A stretch of 6,884 nt of DNA from Paraliobacillus sp044383835 (GCF_044383835.1 NZ_JBISEP010000048.1:1-6884), one strand, 5' to 3'; counted from the first letter of the stretch, positions 1-5,886 are shown. Notes: generated by a model not told the origin, from the letters alone. Program-made: numbers and translations.

Positions 1-21
1 TACCAAGTAAGAAGTAACCCA

Positions 22-30
22 ATCATAGCA
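22..30 (-). promoter_or_regulatory. Putative extended -10 promoter of the second IS66 element
   Basis: The minus strand reads TGCTATGAT, an extended -10 (TGnTATGAT), 44 bases inside the IS66 tip at 74. The first element has TGCGATAAT at the matching place. No good -35 box is visible, which is tolerable for an extended -10. The case rests on the conserved position. Confidence 0.35.
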
Positions 31-33
31 TGA

Positions 34-60
34 GCCCAGACCTGAATGATAGGTGTGGGC
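34..60. repeat. Imperfect inverted repeat just inside the second IS66 tip
   Basis: The arms GCCCAGACCT (34-43) and AGGTGTGGGC (51-60) pair over ten positions with one mismatch around a 7-base loop. No T-run follows on either strand, so a classical terminator is not supported. The hairpin lies upstream of the putative promoter of the second element and would appear only in transcripts entering from tnpC. It could damp read-through into the element, but no function is shown. Confidence 0.45.
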
Positions 61-70
61 TATTTGACGC

Positions 71-1570
71 TTACATTTCTACGTTTGCCGTATCGATGTT
101 TGGCAACTGTTCAAACAGATACTTCAAATATTCAAATGGGCTCAGCCCATTCTCCTTTGCAGTTTCTACGATACTATAAATAATAGCACTCGACTCAGCA
201 CCTTTTGGTGTATTACTAAATAAGAAATTTTTTCTTCCAATGACAAAGGGCTTTATAGAGCGCTCACTTCGGTTATTATCTATTTCTAATCGACCATCCT
301 CCAAAAACACAATTAACTTATGCCATTGGTTTCGACAATATTTAATTGCTTTTCCGAGGCCACTTTTAGGTAAGACCTTTGGTGTTTGCGTTTTTAGCCA
401 TGTTGAAAAGGCCCCCAAAAGTGGTTGGCTTCGTTCTCTTCGTATTTCATAGCGTTCTTCTGGAGACTTAGACAGACATTGGCGTTCAATCGCAAACAAT
501 TGGTTACAATATTCCAACCCTTCGGTTGCAGTAACCTTTGATTTGTCCGCCCCCTTTGGCAAGGACTTTAATGCCTCATCAAACTTTCGCCTTGCATGAC
601 TCCAACAACCGGACAAGGTGACATTAGGAAGACTCTCGTATCCACCGTATCCATCGACATGTAGGTATCCCTTGAATTCCGATAGAAACCTTTTCGGATG
701 CTTACTTGCCCGTGTTCGTTGGTATTCAAATAGGATATTCGGTGGTCGGTCACGTCCATTACGATAGAGCCACATATATGATTTTGAATCAGCTGGTCGG
801 CCTGGTTCACGTAATACTTGAGCCGTCGTTTCATCTGCATGTAGAATATCTTCTTGCAATAGATGATATTTCATACGGTCATATATTTTGGATAACCAGC
901 GGTTAGCACCCTCTACCATCCAATTGGCTAGTGTTTGGCGAGAAAGGTTAATATCGAGATATTTTTATTGGCTTTCCTGTCGATATAAAGGTAAGCCTTC
1001 GGCATATTTTTGATTCATAATATAAGCGACAATAGAAGGTGAAGCATAGCTTTTTGGGAAAACAGGTGATGGCATTTTCGCTGTCACGATGGGCGTTTCT
1101 ATTCCTTCTTTTTCACATTGACGACAAGCATACACATGACGAACATGCTTCACTACTTTAACTTGAGCTGGTATCACTTGGAGTTCTTTTCGAACCTCTT
1201 CACTCATTTTATGCGTTTCATTACCACAACACGAACAAACCTGTTCCTCGGGAGATAGTTTATATTCTATCGTCTCCACTGGCAGGTTTTCCATCAAGTC
1301 ATCTCTAGTTTTTCGAGACTTCTTGCGTTGATATGTAATCGTATCAAGCGCAGGCTCTTCAATGTTTAAATCAGCTGTATCTTCCGCCTCATTAAACAAT
1401 GGAAGAATCATTTGATTATCATTGGTTTTTTCGCTAGAAGCACCATATTTCTGTTTTTGAAGTAAACGAAATTGCTCCTCATACCATTTTAGTTTTGCTT
1501 CTAACTCTTGATTGCGCTCTTTATAATATTCAATTGTATGCCCGTTGTTGTTCGCCACTGTTTTTTCCAT
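71..1570 (-). pseudogene. tnpC: IS66 transposase TnpC, broken by an in-frame stop and C-terminally truncated
   Basis: TnpC is the DDE transposase of IS66 elements. One continuous frame of 499 codons is interrupted by a TAA at 965-967 (codon 202). Both sides align with the family in the same frame (RQESQ, stop, KYLDINLSRQTLANW), so this is a nonsense mutation and not a frameshift; a Trp is usual near this place. Domains in order: an N-terminal coiled coil (about residues 14-45), a zinc-finger-like pair CxxC at 112-115 and 149-152, and the catalytic core with Asp246 (LHADETT), Asp306 (LHVDGYGG) and Glu436 (NNRSERSIKP). The C-terminus stops at QLPNIDTANVEM. From memory of the family, about 25 more residues, including a LLPW-like segment, are normally present. 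The stop codon is provided by the tip of the adjoining IS66 element. No clear Shine-Dalgarno precedes the ATG at 1570. The separate downstream piece (M at 919) lacks the N-terminal domains and is unlikely to be functional alone. Confidence 0.9.
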
Positions 1571-1639
1571 AAATTAAGTATACGAGAAAGAACCCGATTT
1601 GACTAGTCGAATTCTCCCTATTTTAATAGATAAATTATC

Positions 1640-1996
1640 TTATAGAATGGTACGTGCCTTTACCTCTGGGTGTGCTTGTTTTTGTTGGATAGACAATCCA
1701 TCTAACAGCCAGCGAAGCTGGCGATGACTAATATGCAAAGGGGCTTCATCTTTATCGGATGGCCAATGGAACGTTCCACGTTCCAACCGTCGGTAATGAA
1801 GCCAAAATCCATTGTTTTCCCATTGGAAAATTTTTAACTTATCCCGTTTCCGATTACAAAATACAAATAAGCAAGGGGAGAATGGATCAAGATCAAAACA
1901 TTCCTTTACAATAACAGCTAAACCATCAATTGATTTTCGAAGATCTGTACTGCTCTGTGCTAAGTAAACAGAATCAAACTGTTTATCACTTAACAT
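1640..1996 (-). CDS. tnpB: IS66 accessory protein TnpB
   Basis: This 118-residue protein belongs to the IS66 Orf2/TnpB family, required with TnpA and TnpC for IS66 transposition; its biochemical role is not well defined. Family signatures visible here are STDLRKSIDGL near the N-terminus (about residues 16-26), FVFCNRKRDKLKIFQWENNG in the middle (about 44-63), and WLHYRRLERGTFHWP after it. The length matches the usual 115-120 residues, so it appears intact. Its ATG overlaps the last codons and stop of tnpA by 7 bases, and no strong ribosome-binding site precedes it, which fits translational coupling. It is separated from tnpC by 69 bases. Confidence 0.93.
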   Translation of the reverse strand: MLSDKQFDSVYLAQSSTDLRKSIDGLAVIVKECFDLDPFSPCLFVFCNRKRDKLKIFQWENNGFWLHYRRLERGTFHWPSDKDEAPLHISHRQLRWLLDGLSIQQKQAHPEVKARTIL

Positions 1997-2319
1997 TGGT
2001 TCTGAAGTACACTTACAACTTCTGATAATAATTTAATATCAGCACCTGGCTGTATCTCTATAGAAGTTGGACCAAGGTGAATGATAATAGATCCTTTTGC
2101 CAACGCTGCCTGATCATCTTCAATTTGTAGAGTTAGCCATTGGGTACCGGTATTCGAATCATTTCCTTGTCGTTCTTTGTGTTCCAATCTTTGAATCCAG
2201 TAATACATTTGATGACTTTTTAAATCATGTTCCTGGCACCACTGTGAAACACTTTGACCGCTTTCTTTCCAAGCCTCAATACGAGATTCCCATTCTATTC
2301 GTTTTTGTTTTAAGGTCAA
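1990..2319 (-). CDS. tnpA: IS66 accessory protein TnpA (helix-turn-helix)
   Basis: This 109-residue protein is the first gene of the IS66 operon. An N-terminal helix-turn-helix of the transposase type spans about residues 4-45 (RIEWESRIEAWKESGQSVSQ, then QMYYWIQRLE), suggesting DNA binding, probably at the element ends. The C-terminal part has the IIIHLGPTSIEI beta segment common in this family, followed by a short helical tail. The start is TTG at 2319, chosen because AAGGAGG lies 7 bases upstream (2327-2333) and no in-frame ATG is better placed. The stop overlaps the tnpB start. A hairpin upstream can pair with the ribosome-binding site and may limit expression. The gene appears intact. Confidence 0.9.
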   Translation of the reverse strand: MTLKQKRIEWESRIEAWKESGQSVSQWCQEHDLKSHQMYYWIQRLEHKERQGNDSNTGTQWLTLQIEDDQAALAKGSIIIHLGPTSIEIQPGADIKLLSEVVSVLQNQC

Positions 2320-2327
2320 CGTAATAC

Positions 2328-2351
2328 CTCCTTAAATTATTTCTTAAGGAG
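2328..2351 (-). promoter_or_regulatory. Hairpin able to sequester the tnpA ribosome-binding site
   Basis: On the minus strand CTCCTTAA (2351-2344) is followed after 8 bases by TTAAGGAG (2335-2328), a perfect 8-bp inverted repeat. The second arm contains the Shine-Dalgarno of tnpA. In RNA reading through from outside, or from the promoter at 2352-2360 if transcription starts at or before the first arm, the stem would mask the site and reduce TnpA synthesis. Several insertion sequences protect themselves this way; for this element it is inferred. Confidence 0.5.
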
Positions 2352-2360
2352 ATTATCGCA
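2352..2360 (-). promoter_or_regulatory. Putative extended -10 promoter of the IS66 operon
   Basis: The minus strand reads TGCGATAAT, an extended -10 with a good GATAAT hexamer, between the IS tip and the tnpA start. TTGTAC lies only 12 bases upstream, too close for a normal -35. The second IS66 tip has a similar box at the same distance from its end, which supports the assignment. Confidence 0.4.
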
Positions 2361-2389
2361 TGGATTAAGGTACAAGGAAATGTGGGGAT

Positions 2390-2403
2390 TATTTGACGCT
2401 TAC
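2390..2403 (-). repeat. IS66 left terminal repeat (IRL)
   Basis: The minus-strand sequence GTAAGCGTCAAATA begins exactly at 2403. IS66-family ends typically start GTAAGCG. The same 14 bases recur at 74-61, and 12 of them (TTTGACGCTTAC on the plus strand) at 5875-5886, all in the same orientation. Confidence 0.8.
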
Positions 2404-2410
2404 GCAGATA

Positions 2411-2770
2411 CTAACACTCTAATTCCGCTAAAATTTCTGTATGACCAGGATAAATGTGTCCTCCTTTGTGTAATGCCTCTTTATTCAATGGAGCAGTACA
2501 AATTGCATCAATTTTAGCGTTATTTGCAAGCTCAATTGCTGTTTTTAAATATTGAAATGCTGCATCTCCAGCCTCCGCAGATATTTGACCAAATGGAAGG
2601 TCTACTGGAAGCAAGTCTAAATCAACACATGCAATTTTACCAAACACTGTTGAAAATTCAGCATCTAAATTAACTTTTTTTACAGTAATATCAGTATTTA
2701 ATATGTCGGCAGCTCGTTCCAACATTTTAGCATCTCCGATTGTAATTCCGATTAGTGTTCCACTTTGCAA
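2411..2770 (-). pseudogene. pdxA: Remnant of pdxA (4-hydroxythreonine-4-phosphate dehydrogenase family)
   Basis: About 110 residues match the PdxA family, metal- and NAD-dependent dehydrogenases of about 330 residues; PdxA itself acts in the DXP-dependent pyridoxal phosphate route. Recognisable blocks are IGDAKMLERAADIL, LLPVDLPFGQISAEAGDAAFQYL, AICTAPLNKEAL and GHTEILAEL. The GHTE histidine corresponds to the first metal ligand of PdxA; the other ligand regions are absent. The N-terminus is odd: IGITIGD, which resembles the usual PdxA start (IGITMGD), joins directly to AKMLERA, which normally follows a second GD motif about 40 residues later. This suggests an internal deletion. The only start is a TTG at 2770 without a ribosome-binding site. 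Homology ends around 2417, a few codons before the IS66 tip. It may be a paralogue such as PdxA2; it is certainly non-functional. Confidence 0.8.
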
Positions 2771-2891
2771 AATTGAATTAATTGTAATAAGTAGATCTAG
2801 ACATAGCGAATGTAGAATTAGTAAAATAATGCTGAAGTAGTCTTTTTTATAAGACGAATTGTTATCAATAAATATGCAAAAAATACACAGT

Positions 2892-2897
2892 ATGGAG
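2892..2897 (+). promoter_or_regulatory. Ribosome-binding site of the SEC-C gene
   Basis: TGGAGT lies 8 bases before the ATG at 2906. A weak promoter-like pair exists upstream (TTGTTA at 2859-2864 with a poor -10), which is not strong enough to call. Confidence 0.5.
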
Positions 2898-2905
2898 TTG
2901 ATCTA

Positions 2906-3664
2906 ATGAACCAGTTAATGCAGTACATCGTCGCTTTGACAAATCTGTACGGCATAGTAGATAAGGATAAAACTTGTGAAATCTACAATAGCCAGAATGA
3001 AAACAGAGTCAGTCTTAATGATATCGAAGAGCTTCTTATTAATCAGTCACAAGAATTGAGCGATAATTTTATTGAAATTCATCAAAATTATTTCGTGCAT
3101 GAGGCAATTATTGAATTTCATGAGTTTGATTTGATGCTTAGAAAGAAAAGTGACAAGCCTTACTATGTTCCAAAGAAAAGGGAACTTCTTAAATATGCTG
3201 ATCAAAGTTATTTTGAAAAGACGAAAGAATATAAGGCTCTCCTTCAATATGTACAAGAACACTTTTTCACGGAAAAGGATGAGAAAGCGGAATGGCTCTG
3301 TGAAGATATTCAAGGGTTGTGTCATGTTGGGGCAGATATGCAGCAGATATTAGCTGAGTTTGATCATCACAATATTCACTTTGAAGATATGGAACAAATG
3401 AATGAAGTGGCTCAATTAATTATAGAGCTTTCCAATAACATTAGAATCTGGGAAAATAACGGGCATACACCTCGGGAAATTTTTGAAAAATATGAAAAGC
3501 CAAATCTAAACCCACTACCAGACAAGGCATTTAAGTTTGGCGAGTCTAATGTTATTGATATGAAAACAAAGCAGAAAGTTGGAAGAAACGATCCATGTCC
3601 ATGTGGTAGTGGCAAGAAGTTCAAAAAGTGCTGTTTGGGAAAAGGTGAATCTTATTGTAAGTAA
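2906..3664 (+). CDS. SEC-C zinc-motif protein of unknown function
   Basis: This 252-residue protein carries a C-terminal SEC-C motif (VGRNDPCPCGSGKKFKKCC, about residues 225-243) with Cys231, Cys233, Cys242 and Cys243 in the C-x-C-x8-C-C spacing that binds zinc in the tail of SecA and in many stand-alone proteins. The remaining 220 residues look soluble, with no signal peptide or membrane segment. They are mainly helical and acidic, with a charged middle (VPKKRELLKYADQSYFEKTK). The N-terminal 45 residues could form a small helical DNA- or protein-binding domain, but I do not recognise a named family. GGAG at 2893-2896 lies 9 bases before the ATG, fixing the start. The gene stands alone, divergent from the pdxA remnant and followed by non-coding sequence. 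It looks intact, in contrast to its surroundings. The motif is certain; the role is unknown. Confidence 0.88.
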   Translation: MNQLMQYIVALTNLYGIVDKDKTCEIYNSQNENRVSLNDIEELLINQSQELSDNFIEIHQNYFVHEAIIEFHEFDLMLRKKSDKPYYVPKKRELLKYADQSYFEKTKEYKALLQYVQEHFFTEKDEKAEWLCEDIQGLCHVGADMQQILAEFDHHNIHFEDMEQMNEVAQLIIELSNNIRIWENNGHTPREIFEKYEKPNLNPLPDKAFKFGESNVIDMKTKQKVGRNDPCPCGSGKKFKKCCLGKGESYCK

Positions 3665-3721
3665 ATCATCAATAGATTGGTTTGAGGGGATATACTCCTA
3701 AGTTGGAGACAGGATCCTATA

Positions 3722-3752
3722 TTTTATTGATGCATGCAATAGATCAATAAAA
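3722..3752. repeat. AT-rich inverted repeat downstream of the SEC-C gene
   Basis: The arms TTTTATTGAT (3722-3731) and ATCAATAAAA (3743-3752) are perfect 10-bp complements around an 11-base loop. It sits 58 bases after the SEC-C stop. On the plus strand no U-run follows the stem; on the minus strand the stem itself ends in A/T only. A transcription terminator is possible but weak because the stem has almost no GC. Confidence 0.4.
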
Positions 3753-3795
3753 ATTTGACGAATCTAGAGTCTTTAGTTGAAAAAGGATTAGCTTG

Positions 3796-3956
3796 ATGCG
3801 AATTGATTTAAGAAAGAAAGGTTTGGTTGTATACATTCTTTGATACGTCTACAAATGCAAAAAATGTCTCAAAATCTTAGTATATCTGCTAATACAGCTA
3901 GAAAAGCGTTAAATTCTCTTGTTGAAAAGAAACTATTATTTACGATTCAGAAATAA
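3796..3956 (+). pseudogene. Remnant of a small helix-turn-helix gene, frameshifted
   Basis: Two short reading frames together look like one broken gene. The first starts with ATG at 3796 after an AAGGA box, and encodes MRIDLRKKGLVVYIL before a TGA at 3841-3843. The second, in another frame, runs 3855-3956 and encodes MSQNLSISANTARKALNSLVEKKLL, with the pattern of a winged helix-turn-helix recognition region (LSIS-NTARKAL, then LVEKKLL), as in GntR-type regulators and plasmid or phage replication proteins. The join implies a frameshift near 3840-3850. The product would be only about 50 residues, shorter than any such regulator, so it is a fragment. The function of the parent is unknown. Confidence 0.4.
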
Positions 3957-4106
3957 AAATATCGTAATTATGCTTCAATTAGAATGTTGTGGAATTAGTG
4001 TTTTGATAGCTGTCTATGTTTTAAATGTGTCTAGTCTAACGTGTTTGACTCGGATAATGATAGGTAAGTTCATAGTAACATAGTAAAGTTCAACTATACT
4101 AAAAAA
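3957..4106. other. Intergenic stretch before the 180-residue gene
   Basis: I see no gene here on either strand. TTGACT at 4045-4050 and TATACT at 4095-4100 are promoter-like words, but neither has a correctly spaced partner. TATACT is also too near the ribosome-binding site to leave a leader. The promoter of the downstream gene is probably here but cannot be placed. Confidence 0.4.
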
Positions 4107-4112
4107 AGAGGA
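4107..4112 (+). promoter_or_regulatory. Ribosome-binding site that decides the start of the 180-residue gene
   Basis: AGAGGA lies 8 bases before the ATG at 4121. A second in-frame ATG at 4112 overlaps this box, so ribosomes cannot use both. The paralogue at 5584 keeps AGAGGAGG and the downstream ATG but lacks the upstream one, which confirms 4121 as the start. Confidence 0.75.
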
Positions 4113-4120
4113 TGGATTAT

Positions 4121-4663
4121 ATGGCTTTAATATATAGAAACTTTCGAGGTGATACGTATTATTTGCATGAAAGACTGACTAAAAAGGGAAACAAAACTTT
4201 TCATTTTTCAAAGAGACTAGATGCATCGACTAGTGCAGGTGAAATCCCTAGTGGATATGAAATTTATGAAGAGCCGAATGGTAAAGTATATGTGAGAAAG
4301 CAAACGAAACCAATAATCAAGCAAGAAGAAATTAACATTATCAGGGAAGGTATGAAAAAACATTGTACGGTTGATGATTATAAATTAGATAGTAAAAAGA
4401 ATGTCATCTATGTTTATACAATTGAAGATAGTTTTCAAGATTTACCGATACCTCTTAGTTTGGGGAGCAAATACAAACATTATGAAACCAAATTACGATT
4501 TGTTTTAGTAGACAAAGCGGATCGTTTTTTTGAAGTGGAAAGATTTTGTTATTTAGGTGGCATAGATGACTGGATTACGTTAGATTGCTCTGAAGACTTA
4601 AAAGAGTTAGTCAGGGAATATGTGCAACATCTAGGTAAGGAATCTTTCTATGAGCTGATGTAA
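4121..4663 (+). CDS. Conserved protein of unknown function, 180 residues
   Basis: I do not recognise a named domain. The protein starts MALIYRNFRGDTYYLHE and looks soluble, with no signal peptide or membrane span. Two parts can be told apart. Residues 1-65 alternate short beta-like segments with turns (YYLHERLTKKGNKTFHFS, IPSGYEIYEEPNGKVYVRK). Residues 66-180 form a mixed alpha/beta region with a conserved-looking end (RFVLVDKADRFFEVERFCYLGGIDDW, then HLGKESFYELM). From memory, similar MALIYKNFRGDTYYLHE proteins occur, often as several paralogues, in Bacillus genomes, annotated only as hypothetical. A decayed paralogue lies 1.46 kb downstream at 5584, about 85 percent identical at the DNA level over its first 230 bases. 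The gene has its own ribosome-binding site, starts at 4121 and not 4112, and has no operon partner. Closeness to an LXG toxin gene raises the idea of an immunity or accessory role, but nothing in the sequence shows it. Confidence 0.82.
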   Translation: MALIYRNFRGDTYYLHERLTKKGNKTFHFSKRLDASTSAGEIPSGYEIYEEPNGKVYVRKQTKPIIKQEEINIIREGMKKHCTVDDYKLDSKKNVIYVYTIEDSFQDLPIPLSLGSKYKHYETKLRFVLVDKADRFFEVERFCYLGGIDDWITLDCSEDLKELVREYVQHLGKESFYELM

Positions 4664-4820
4664 GTGTGGGCGTTCATTCCATTTAACGGATTTTTGAGGT
4701 ACATGCAACCGTATTTGGTAGAGAAATGTTTTAAATGAAACGAATGAATTGATTAGGGAAAGTTTCTAAATAGAATGAGAAGAAAAATCAAAATGGAAAC
4801 TTTTCTTCTTTCCTTTGTCA

Positions 4821-5214
4821 AATTAAGCGAGACAACATATTTACGTCAAAATCTTCACCAACATAATTCACGAAACACTCAATTCACGTTTGATAGTTTA
4901 CGGATTTCCTTGGTATGTTGTTTCGTTTACATGCAGCTTTGGAAATATACGCTTGTGACACAGAATGGAAGTCCATTACCTTAGGCAATCCAAGCCGATT
5001 GGAGCGCTCATGTAGATCTCTCTAAGATGGTGTATCACGATCTGCAAAATAAATATGAATATCCTGTTTGTTGCTTGTGAAATTCCAATTTAAAAATTAC
5101 TTTCCCCAACCGAGAACAATGGACTTGAATACATTTTGTGGTATTGAATGCTCCTGATCCCGGATAGTAAGCCGAAAGCTGTTCCTCCCTTTTATTTGGC
5201 TTTCGTTTACTATA
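4821..5214 (-). pseudogene. Possible decayed gene with several in-frame stops
   Basis: No intact gene lies between 4664 and 5583. One minus-strand frame reads like protein for about 130 codons despite stops at 5097-5099 (TAA), 5022-5024 (TAG), 4884-4886 (TGA) and 4818-4820 (TGA). Segments include QIKGRNSFRLTIRDQEHSIP, QNVFKSIVLGWGK, DIHIYFADRDTPS, RDLHERSNRLGLPKVMDFHS and FVNYVGEDFDVNMLSRLI. Three of the four stops are one base away from TGG, as expected if Trp codons were lost. Two other frames over the same DNA also look partly protein-like, including a plus-strand frame from 4775 to about 5166 with four stops, so the choice of frame is uncertain. I cannot name a family. Confidence 0.3.
5164..5213. 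repeat. Imperfect inverted repeat with a long loop
   Basis: ATAGTAAGCCGAAAG (5164-5178) can pair with CTTTCGTTTACTAT (5200-5213): 13 base pairs broken by a small internal loop, around a 21-base loop. No T-run follows on the plus strand. It lies at the upstream edge of the possible minus-strand pseudogene. Function unknown. Confidence 0.4.
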
Positions 5215-5570
5215 AATGATTAATGGAAAGTATCAAGTAGATCGCATTTTAATATGCATGATTCCCATCAATTTTCTTTAAATCATCTTCCTGCCATATT
5301 ATCAATATTACTTATAGTTCTATAGTAATTTGGAATGAACGTATGATTTTAAAAAAAGTGATTTACGAAATAAAATATTTTAACCTGTTTATCTAAATTA
5401 TTTTCATTAGATAATTTTATTTTATATTTTGAGTTGTCTCTATTAGGAGATGTGTTTTTAGACGGTGATGCTTAATCCAGCGGTAACATAGAAATGTTTA
5501 ACGCATGCCTGTCATTGTAGATTAACCAAACTCACTGTAACTCCGTAAATATGAATGTTTTTTAAAAAGA
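5215..5570. other. Very AT-rich intergenic stretch without a recognisable gene
   Basis: About 350 bases of low-complexity, AT-rich sequence with stops in all frames. A small stem TCTC/GAGA followed by TGTGTTTTT near 5446-5464 is too short to call a terminator. The last bases carry the ribosome-binding site of the pseudogene at 5584. Confidence 0.4.
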
Positions 5571-5578
5571 AGAGGAGG
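5571..5578 (+). promoter_or_regulatory. Ribosome-binding site of the broken paralogue
   Basis: AGAGGAGG ends 5 bases before the ATG at 5584. It is a strong site still present in front of a gene that now stops after 32 codons. Confidence 0.6.
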
Positions 5579-5812
5579 ATTACATGGCTTTGATATATAA
5601 AAACTTTCGAGATGATATGTATTATTTGCATGAAAGGGTGACTAAAAGGGGAAACAAAACTTTTCATTTTTCAAAAAGCTAGATGCATGAACTAGTGCAG
5701 ATGAAGTTCCCAGTGGATATGAAATTTATGAAGCTCCCAACAGTAAAGTATATGTGAGGAAGAAAACGAAACCTATAATCAAGAAAGTAGAAATGAACAA
5801 CATCAGTGAAGG

Positions 5813-5860
5813 TTATAAATGTCAACATAAGAATATATATTCTTATGTTGACATTTATAA
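5813..5860. repeat. Perfect 48-bp palindrome
   Basis: The left arm (5813-5836, beginning TTATAAATGTCAACATAAGA) and right arm (5837-5860, ending TCTTATGTTGACATTTATAA) are exact reverse complements, 24 bases each with no spacer. It sits at the breakpoint where the paralogue loses homology with its intact copy. A perfect zero-spacer palindrome of this length is extruded or deleted easily in vivo, so it is probably recent or maintained. Possible origins are a template-switch repair event, two abutted copies of one mobile-element end, or a small hairpin element. The TTGACA and TATAAT words it contains are only 3 bases apart and do not form a promoter. Confidence 0.9.
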
Positions 5861-5874
5861 TTTTGGTAACACTT

Positions 5875-5886
5875 TTGACGCTTACG
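5875..5886 (-). repeat. Solo 12-bp copy of the IS66 tip
   Basis: TTTGACGCTTAC on the plus strand is identical to the outer 12 bases of the IS66 left end at 2403 and lies in the same orientation. The next bases also agree (GTAGATA here, GCAGATA at 2404), 18 of 20 in all. It lies 14 bases after the 48-bp palindrome. It could be an IS66 scar, a miniature IS66-related end, or chance within the open frame (where it encodes FDAY). Confidence 0.4.

Larger units (their letters stand above)
1..74 (-). mobile_element. Left end of a second IS66-family element (partial, runs out of the window)
   Basis: Read on the minus strand from position 74 leftwards, the sequence starts GTAAGCGTCAAATA followed by GCCCACA. 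The intact IS66 left end at 2403 starts with the same 14 bases followed by ATCCCCACA. Both ends also carry a CATGC box at almost the same distance inward (base 43 here, base 42 there), where an extended -10 is expected. This is therefore best read as the left tip and promoter region of a related but diverged IS66 element in the same orientation, whose genes lie beyond the window. It is not the right end of the first element, because an IS66 right end would be inverted (GTAAGCG on the plus strand). Its tip supplies the TAA that ends the neighbouring tnpC. The identification is inference from two aligned ends. Confidence 0.6.
75..2403 (-). mobile_element. IS66-family insertion sequence, truncated at its right end
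   Basis: The element carries the full IS66 gene set in canonical order on the minus strand: tnpA, tnpB and tnpC. Its left end is the tip GTAAGCGTCAAATA at 2403-2390, 84 bases before the tnpA start codon. No inverted right end appears in the window. Instead tnpC runs directly into a second, directly oriented IS66 left tip at 74. The flanking bases at 2404-2411 (GCAGATAC) are the candidate 8-bp target duplication typical of IS66, but its partner is not in view. The internal stop in tnpC, the missing TnpC C-terminus and the missing right end together suggest the copy cannot move by itself. Confidence 0.88.

Noticed and set aside
34..60. Terminator for tnpC
   Set aside because: The stem is good but no run of T follows on the minus strand.
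240..906. Open frames on the plus strand and in other minus frames across tnpC
   Set aside because: They overlap the strong TnpC homology, lack ribosome-binding sites and have no protein-like motifs.
2097..2324. Plus-strand open frame opposite tnpA
   Set aside because: It is the antisense of the clearly coding tnpA and has no ribosome-binding site.
3047..3624. Open frames opposite or out of frame with the SEC-C gene
   Set aside because: The SEC-C gene explains the region; these frames only mirror its codons.
4112..4120. Upstream ATG (MDY) as the start of the 180-residue protein
   Set aside because: It overlaps the Shine-Dalgarno AGAGGA, and the paralogue lacks it while keeping the ATG equivalent to 4121.
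4775..4984. 69-codon plus-strand open frame
   Set aside because: No ribosome-binding site and no recognisable domain; a minus-strand frame over the same DNA looks more coding-like. It cannot be excluded as part of a decayed plus-strand gene.
5851..5865. TTGACA and TATAAT words at the right end of the palindrome as a promoter
   Set aside because: They are only 3 bases apart, far from the 17 required.
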